From Adiantum capillus-veneris (taxonomy: Eukaryota > Streptophyta > Polypodiopsida > Polypodiales > Pteridaceae): a DNA stretch of 60,000 bases. The notes below the pieces were generated by a model. It did no database searches and was not told where the DNA came from. It was given only the letters and a program-made list of their open reading frames with translations. The translations under genes and the position numbers were made by a program. Shown here in pieces: positions 56,050 through 60,000 of this stretch. The stretch's first letter is position 1, and each line of letters begins with the position of its first letter. The DNA lies in the NCBI GenBank assembly GCA_014529385.2, contig CM043943.1, positions 158,430,247 to 158,490,246 on the forward strand, read 5' to 3'.

Positions 56050-56983
56050 TGTTAGAAGCTGGACACACCCCACGGCATCTAACTACTCGGCGGACTATTA
56101 TCTTTGTAATTATTCATTCATTCAGGAAAACCCGATCTTTCACCTTGTAAATATTGGGACTTACAGAAGTTTCCGGATTGTATCCAAGTTTTGATAGTTA
56201 GATTGAGTAGATGGTTGATTTTGGAACTTTAGGGTTTGAGAAGTTGTAAGGTATATATACCACTTTTTGACCTTAATGAAAAAAAAACCCTTTGTCATTT
56301 TAAAAAACAAGTTTGAAGTCTGTGAGTGAGCGTACTGTGTACGAGAGAGAGAGTGTGTGAGCTTCGTCTTGACGCTACGAGTGCTACGGTGGTCGGAATC
56401 GAGTGCGGAGAAGTGCAGCGTGTTGCCCCCGACTAGAGCTACGCGCCGATACCAACATTGCGCGCGTACGGTCCGGCTTTGTGAGCTCCTTCTACGAGCT
56501 TCATCGGTTGTTTGGGTGAGCATACGTTGTCCGATTTTGCATTGCAGCATATCCACGCGTTCACATTGAGTAGAACTACACATTAGGCACTTTAGATTTT
56601 GGAAACGAAGACCTGCAGATTTCGGCCAGACATCCTACGTTTTTCTGCACCGGGTGTTTTGGGTCGTGATTTTGGTTCATAGGGAGAGCGGCCTATTGGT
56701 ATTAGTAGGGTCTCCTTCAAGTTCTATGGTGTTTCGAGATTGTTTGATGGGTGTTCGGCTCTAGAAAGCGTTGTAGGAAGTTTCCTCTTTTGTACTCTTG
56801 AAAGCTGTGACTTAGACAATTGGTAGAGACCTCTGTAGGAATTAGTTAGGACTCGGTCGAGTGTAGGCTGACACCTTATGCTTGCTTCCACGCGCCTGCG
56901 GGTCGAGCTTCGTCCTTAGCTGACATTACATGTTAGGTGAGTTCTCGCTGTGCTGATGTCCGTCGCGGCGTATCTGTCCAACA
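56050..56983 (+). mobile_element. 3' LTR of the 19.7-kb element (934 bp)
   Basis: Starts TGTTAGAAGCTGG and ends TCCAACA, followed by the AATGT target duplication. TATATATA box at 56252-56259 and the palindrome half-site at 56628-56639 match the 5' LTR. Confidence 0.95.
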
Positions 56984-56988
56984 AATGT
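56984..56988 (+). repeat. Target site duplication, right (AATGT)
   Basis: Identical to 37260-37264. Confidence 0.95.
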
Positions 56989-58112
56989 ACATTCCGGCCA
57001 TTATGAGTTGCCAATGCACAAATGGCACGAATGGTAGTCATACCAAAAGTGGGAGCAAAAATCTCATCAAAATCAATGCCCTTCTCCTAAGCATTTCTTT
57101 TGGCCACAAGTATAGCCTTTTCTTAGAATACCTCTAGCTTGCTCATTTTCAGTCTATCCTCCTCAGTTACGTCTTGTAAATCCACATCAAAAAATGGAAG
57201 AATTGTAACATCATTTGAAACATGCATAAGCTACACATTTACCTCAATAGGACGTACATTTTTACTTCCACTGTTGGACAGAGGCAACAACATATCATAT
57301 TCATTTTGTGAGCTTGTATTTTTTTCCTAGGTACATGTTAATAAGGGATGAACTGCATCTTGAACAAACAAACATCTCAACTAAGCAAGATATGCTTTGT
57401 TTGTGGATGACAAAACCTATAACCTTCGCTTTCTAGATTGTAACTTAACAAAAATACATTTTTCATCCTTCTCATCCAATTTTCTATGTTGTTGCTCAAA
57501 TACTAAATCATAAGGTAAAACCAAACACGCACAAGTGACCAATGGATGGCTTCTTGCAATGTCAAGCCTCATACAAAGAAATATACCTCAGTATATATGC
57601 ACCAAACATGATAGCCTCATGACAAAACGCATATGGCAAAGCTTGGATTTTGACCCTACATCATGTCATCTCCGTAAGTGACTTATTTTTACGTTCTCCA
57701 ATGTCATTTTTCTAAGGGGTATATGGCACTATACATTAGTGTTTTATCCCATGACTAGCCAAAAATGCATTGAACTCTTCAATGCCCAAACTACAACCAA
57801 ATATGCTTTTAGCCATAAGAAAAAATTTGCATGTCTAGTGTAATCATCAATAAAAGTTGGTACAAATGGCTCCCAAAAGAAGAGGTGTGCAGTAGACCTC
57901 AAACATCATTGTGTACAACTTGCAATTTGTGAGTGCTCCATAGAGAACCATCCTTTGAAAACTTAGAACTCTACATTTGCCTACAATACAACCTTCACAC
58001 ATGTTTCCATGGTGCCTCAAGAGCGTACAACAAAGCAATCATATCAATTTTCTATAAAAATAGCAAAGTGGAAAAATTTAGATAATCAAAACAAGCATCC
58101 CAAAGTTTTGCA
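56984..58112 (-). pseudogene. pol: Ty1/copia element F, pre-integrase, integrase and RT start (right of the insertion)
   Basis: Read leftwards from 58112: LWDACFDYLNFSTL (the GAG-pre-integrase pattern), APWKHV and CEGCIVGKCRVLSF with the CxxC of the integrase zinc segment, LYTMMFEVYCTP and ITLDMQIF corresponding to the integrase core start, then degraded sequence, and at 57130-56984 IDFDEIFAPTFGMTTIRAIC and ALATHNGRNVH, the start of RT, which continues at 37264. Stops and frameshifts are frequent. The upstream end is cut by the chromovirus LTR at 58113. This element was therefore invaded twice. Confidence 0.85.
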
Positions 58113-58446
58113 TGTTATAAGCGCATCTTGAGCTAGAGAGAATGAGAGAAGGTTCTCACAATATACAAGATCTTGGAACTTGATTACAACACGTAATCTT
58201 TATTACAAGACTTAATACTCGATTAAGTCTTGTAATCTTGAACTTGATAGAAGACGACTAGAGTACAAGGCAAGACTTGGTTCCAAGAACAAGACTCAAA
58301 CACAAGAGAAGAACTAGAAGAGGACTTACCTCTCAGGAGCCTCACAACTAGTGTTGGCAAAACTAAGAGGCTTGTAGCCCAAGACCTCTATTTACCTTCT
58401 AAATTCTTCCTCAAGCTTCTAAAATTTCCTAGATTCTTTTGGCTAC

Positions 58447-58471
58447 TTCTAGAATCTAGATGTTTCTAGAA
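58447..58471 (-). promoter_or_regulatory. Second, smaller HSE-like pair
   Basis: TTCTAGAA at 58447-58454 and 58464-58471, in front of the degraded TATA equivalent of the downstream repeat unit. Confidence 0.5.
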
Positions 58472-58698
58472 TATTCATAACCTTTGAAACTTGATCACGA
58501 ATTTAATCTTGATTACAAGACTTAATACTTGATTGAGAAATTTGATTACAAAACTCGCATTACAATGCTACATTAGAAGACAAGACTTGATTACAAGAAC
58601 AAGACTTGAACACAAGACAAAAACTAGAAGAGGACTTACCTTGCAAGAACCTCACAACTAGTGTTGGCAAGACTGAGAGGCTTGTACTCCAAGATCTC

Positions 58699-58706
58699 TA
58701 TTTATA
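58699..58706 (-). promoter_or_regulatory. TATA box of the chromovirus LTR
   Basis: TATAAATA on the antisense strand, about 125 bp downstream of the HSE-like array. A degraded equivalent (TAAATAG) lies near 58390 in the second 310-bp unit. Confidence 0.65.
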
Positions 58707-58757
58707 CTAAAGCCTAAGGAGATTAAGAACCTTTGAGGTTCTTCCTTCTAGAGCCTT

Positions 58758-58798
58758 CTATCTCTTCTAAGAGCCTTGTAGGTCCTTAGAAGAGATAG
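58758..58798. repeat. Inverted repeat, 14-bp stem, 13-bp loop
   Basis: CTATCTCTTCTAAG (58758-58771) and its exact reverse complement (58785-58798), between the TATA box and the HSE-like array. Confidence 0.85.
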
Positions 58799-58829
58799 AG
58801 CCTTCTATCTCTTCTAGGAACCTTTTAGG

Positions 58830-59070
58830 TTCTAGAATCTAGAGGTTCTTCCTCTAGATTCTAGAACTTTCTAGATTCTTCTAGCTACTTCTAAAATCTT
58901 CTTGATACTTCTAGAACCTTCTAGAATTTAGATGCTTCTAGAATATTTCAGAACCTTTTAGAATCTAGATGTTTCTAGAATGTTCTAGAACCTTCTAAAA
59001 TCTATTAGATGCTTCTTAAACCTTCTAGAATCTTCTTCAAGTTTCTAGATTCTTCTATGACTTTCTAGAA
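58830..59070 (-). promoter_or_regulatory. Array of heat-shock-element-like TTCTAGAA motifs in the LTR U3
   Basis: Nine TTCTAGAA octamers lie at 58830, 58859, 58909, 58919, 58936, 58973, 58983, 59023 and 59063, plus variants. At 58973-58995 the order TTC-nn-GAA-nn-TTC-nn-GAA-nn-TTC is a perfect five-unit heat shock element; 58909-58926 is a perfect four-unit one. Heat shock factors bind alternating nGAAn units. The array is just upstream of the TATA box on the antisense strand, where an enhancer should be. Confidence 0.65.
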
Positions 59071-59101
59071 TTCTTCTAAGATCTTGCATCCATGATAGTA
59101 C

Positions 59102-60000
59102 CCCCTCCTCTAGCAATGAGTTCCATGAGGAGCGGTTGTCCCTCTTGATGTAGGGACGGGCTTTGATGGATATTGTTGATGAAACTCACAAACTTTGGTC
59201 GCTGCACGAAGGAGGCTTAATGCAATTTCCCATGTTTGCTCGCTTCCATCATAACATTTCTAATGTACAAGGTACTGAAGTCTTCCATAAGAGATCCTAG
59301 AGTCAAGGATTTTCTTGACTTCATATTCTTTACGACCATCGATCTCTATGGGCCGTGGTGGTTGTGAGAATCTCCCACGAATCTAGCACTGAAAATAAGG
59401 CTCCAAAAGTGAAGCATGGAAGACTGGATGAATCTTCATAGGATGTGGTAGCTAGAGAGGGTATGTGACTGGGTTCACTTGGCCAATTACCTTGAATGGT
59501 CCAAATCTTTGATTTCCTAGCTTTTAGGAAGGGCAAAATGAACGTAGATCTTGGCAAAGAAGCCACACTCATTCCCCAATCTTGTAAGGTAGATGTTGCA
59601 CTCGATGTTCATCTATGCTACTTCCTCAGTTGAGGCTTTTTTATATTCATTATCAATTCTTTATGAATGCTTTGTGATGTGTGGCTAAATCTGTGGCAGC
59701 CAGATTCTTCACTCTATGATTCATGTGGGCATCCATTCTTGGGTGTAGACCAGAATTGGCAAAGAATGAGGTATGTCAAGTAGAAGCATGAATAGTATTC
59801 TTGTAAATAAACTCAGCCAAGAGCAGCAATTCTACCCAATTGTCTTGATGGTAGTTGATTGTGTGTTGGAGATATTGCTTTAGAACTTGATTCGCCCTCT
59901 CTATTTTTCCATCACTCTATGGATGATTGGTTGAAGAAAGGCTAATCTTTACTCCTAGAATGTTGAAAAATCCTCTCCAAAATCTTGACATGAACTATGG
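59102..60000 (-). pseudogene. pol: Chromovirus integrase C-terminus and chromodomain (continues off the window)
   Basis: Read leftwards from 60000: FWRGFFNILGVKISLSSTNHP and [15 protein letters not shown] (the region of the catalytic Glu), [21 protein letters not shown], then [58 protein letters not shown] and GRLQYLVH, followed by EQTWEIA and EFHQQYPSKP. The last part is a chromodomain, which in chromoviruses directs integration to particular chromatin. Stops in the integrase part (for example before the SDGK segment) and a change at the HWKGY-type motif show decay. This is the 3' end of the element whose LTR follows. Confidence 0.9.

Larger units (their letters stand above)
37265..56983 (+). 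mobile_element. Near-complete 19.7-kb Ty3/gypsy LTR retrotransposon, two proteases, accessory ORFs
   Basis: Two direct LTRs begin TGTTAG and end ACA, with a 5-bp target duplication (AATGT) on both outer sides, a tRNA-Asp primer site after the first and a polypurine tract before the second. Order: LTR, 1.8-kb leader with palindromes, gag, protease 1, RT, RNase H, integrase with duplicated zinc module, protease 2 with Trp-rich tail, 2.8-kb noncoding region with palindromes, two accessory ORFs, LTR. The tRNA-Asp primer and the ORFs after pol recall the Athila/Tat group, but the assignment is inference. Point stops and one frameshift make this copy defective. It is inserted in the RT of a copia element. 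Confidence 0.95.
58190..58720. repeat. Two diverged direct repeats in the LTR, period about 310 bp
   Basis: CTAGAAGAGGACTTACCT occurs at 58314 and 58624; flanks match on both sides (TCACAACTAGTGTTGGCAA; ACAAGACTTAATACT). Each unit has its own TATA-like sequence. Confidence 0.85.
58113..59101 (-). mobile_element. 3' LTR of an antisense chromovirus (about 990 bp)
   Basis: On the antisense strand the LTR follows a purine tract (GAGGAGGGGGTAC, about 59101-59113) downstream of a chromodomain. It starts TATCATGG, probably a changed TGTCATGG, and ends ATAACA at 58113, a normal ACA end. It contains HSE-like motifs, a TATA box and two diverged direct repeats of about 310 bp. The copia sequence on the far side gives the junction. 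Its partner LTR lies beyond the window. Confidence 0.75.

Noticed and set aside
58380-59070. TTCTAG repeats as a meaningless microsatellite
   Set aside because: I kept them as a finding because TTC and GAA alternate in exact 5-bp phase over several units and lie in front of a TATA box, but simple-repeat growth remains possible.

Overview
This window looks like nuclear DNA of a land plant with a large, repeat-rich genome. The evidence is plant-type LTR retrotransposons of both superfamilies (Ty3/gypsy, including a chromodomain lineage, and Ty1/copia), primer sites matching plant initiator-Met and Asp tRNAs, GT-AG introns, and decay dominated by C-to-T changes in CG and CHG contexts. I cannot name the species; a gymnosperm- or fern-like genome would fit. 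No tRNA, rRNA, CRISPR or bacterial-type operon is visible.

Layout. 1-4430: two convergent intron-containing genes of unrecognised family, both carrying in-frame TGA codons; together they could be part of a two-gene DNA transposon. 4496-5310: antisense gypsy gag remnant. 5311-9480: no genes, with a hairpin/tandem duplication near 6.5 kb and a long CT/CA-rich low-complexity tract at 7.7-8.5 kb. 9490-19866: a decayed gypsy element (gag, protease, RT, RNase H, integrase) split by a second LTR family ('LTR-A') that sits there as a rearranged gag-only tandem. 19867-30330: LINE-like, gypsy and copia fragments, mostly antisense. 30350-34195: a copia element interrupted by a solo LTR-A. 34657-37264: gag and copia remnants.

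37265-56983: the centrepiece, an almost complete gypsy element of about 19.7 kb with two LTRs of 936 and 934 bp, a 5-bp target duplication (AATGT), a tRNA-Asp primer site and a polypurine tract. Its main frame runs gag - protease - RT - RNase H - integrase - second protease with only point stops and one frameshift. The integrase zinc module is duplicated in tandem. Two further ORFs lie before the 3' LTR. A 24-bp palindrome (half-site AGACATCCTACG) recurs in the 5' leader and in the 3' noncoding region, there at 285-286 bp spacing, and a single half-site lies in each LTR. This combination is the best candidate for something undescribed.

56984-58112 resumes the copia element that the large element split. 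58113-60000 is the 3' end of an antisense chromovirus: integrase, chromodomain, then an LTR whose U3 carries a dense array of heat-shock-element-like TTCTAGAA motifs upstream of a TATAAATA box.

Functionally the window is layers of nested retrotransposons. No gene here can be confidently called an active host gene. The layering gives relative ages: the copia element at 36.8/57 kb is older than the large gypsy element, whose LTRs differ by only about 2% by eye.
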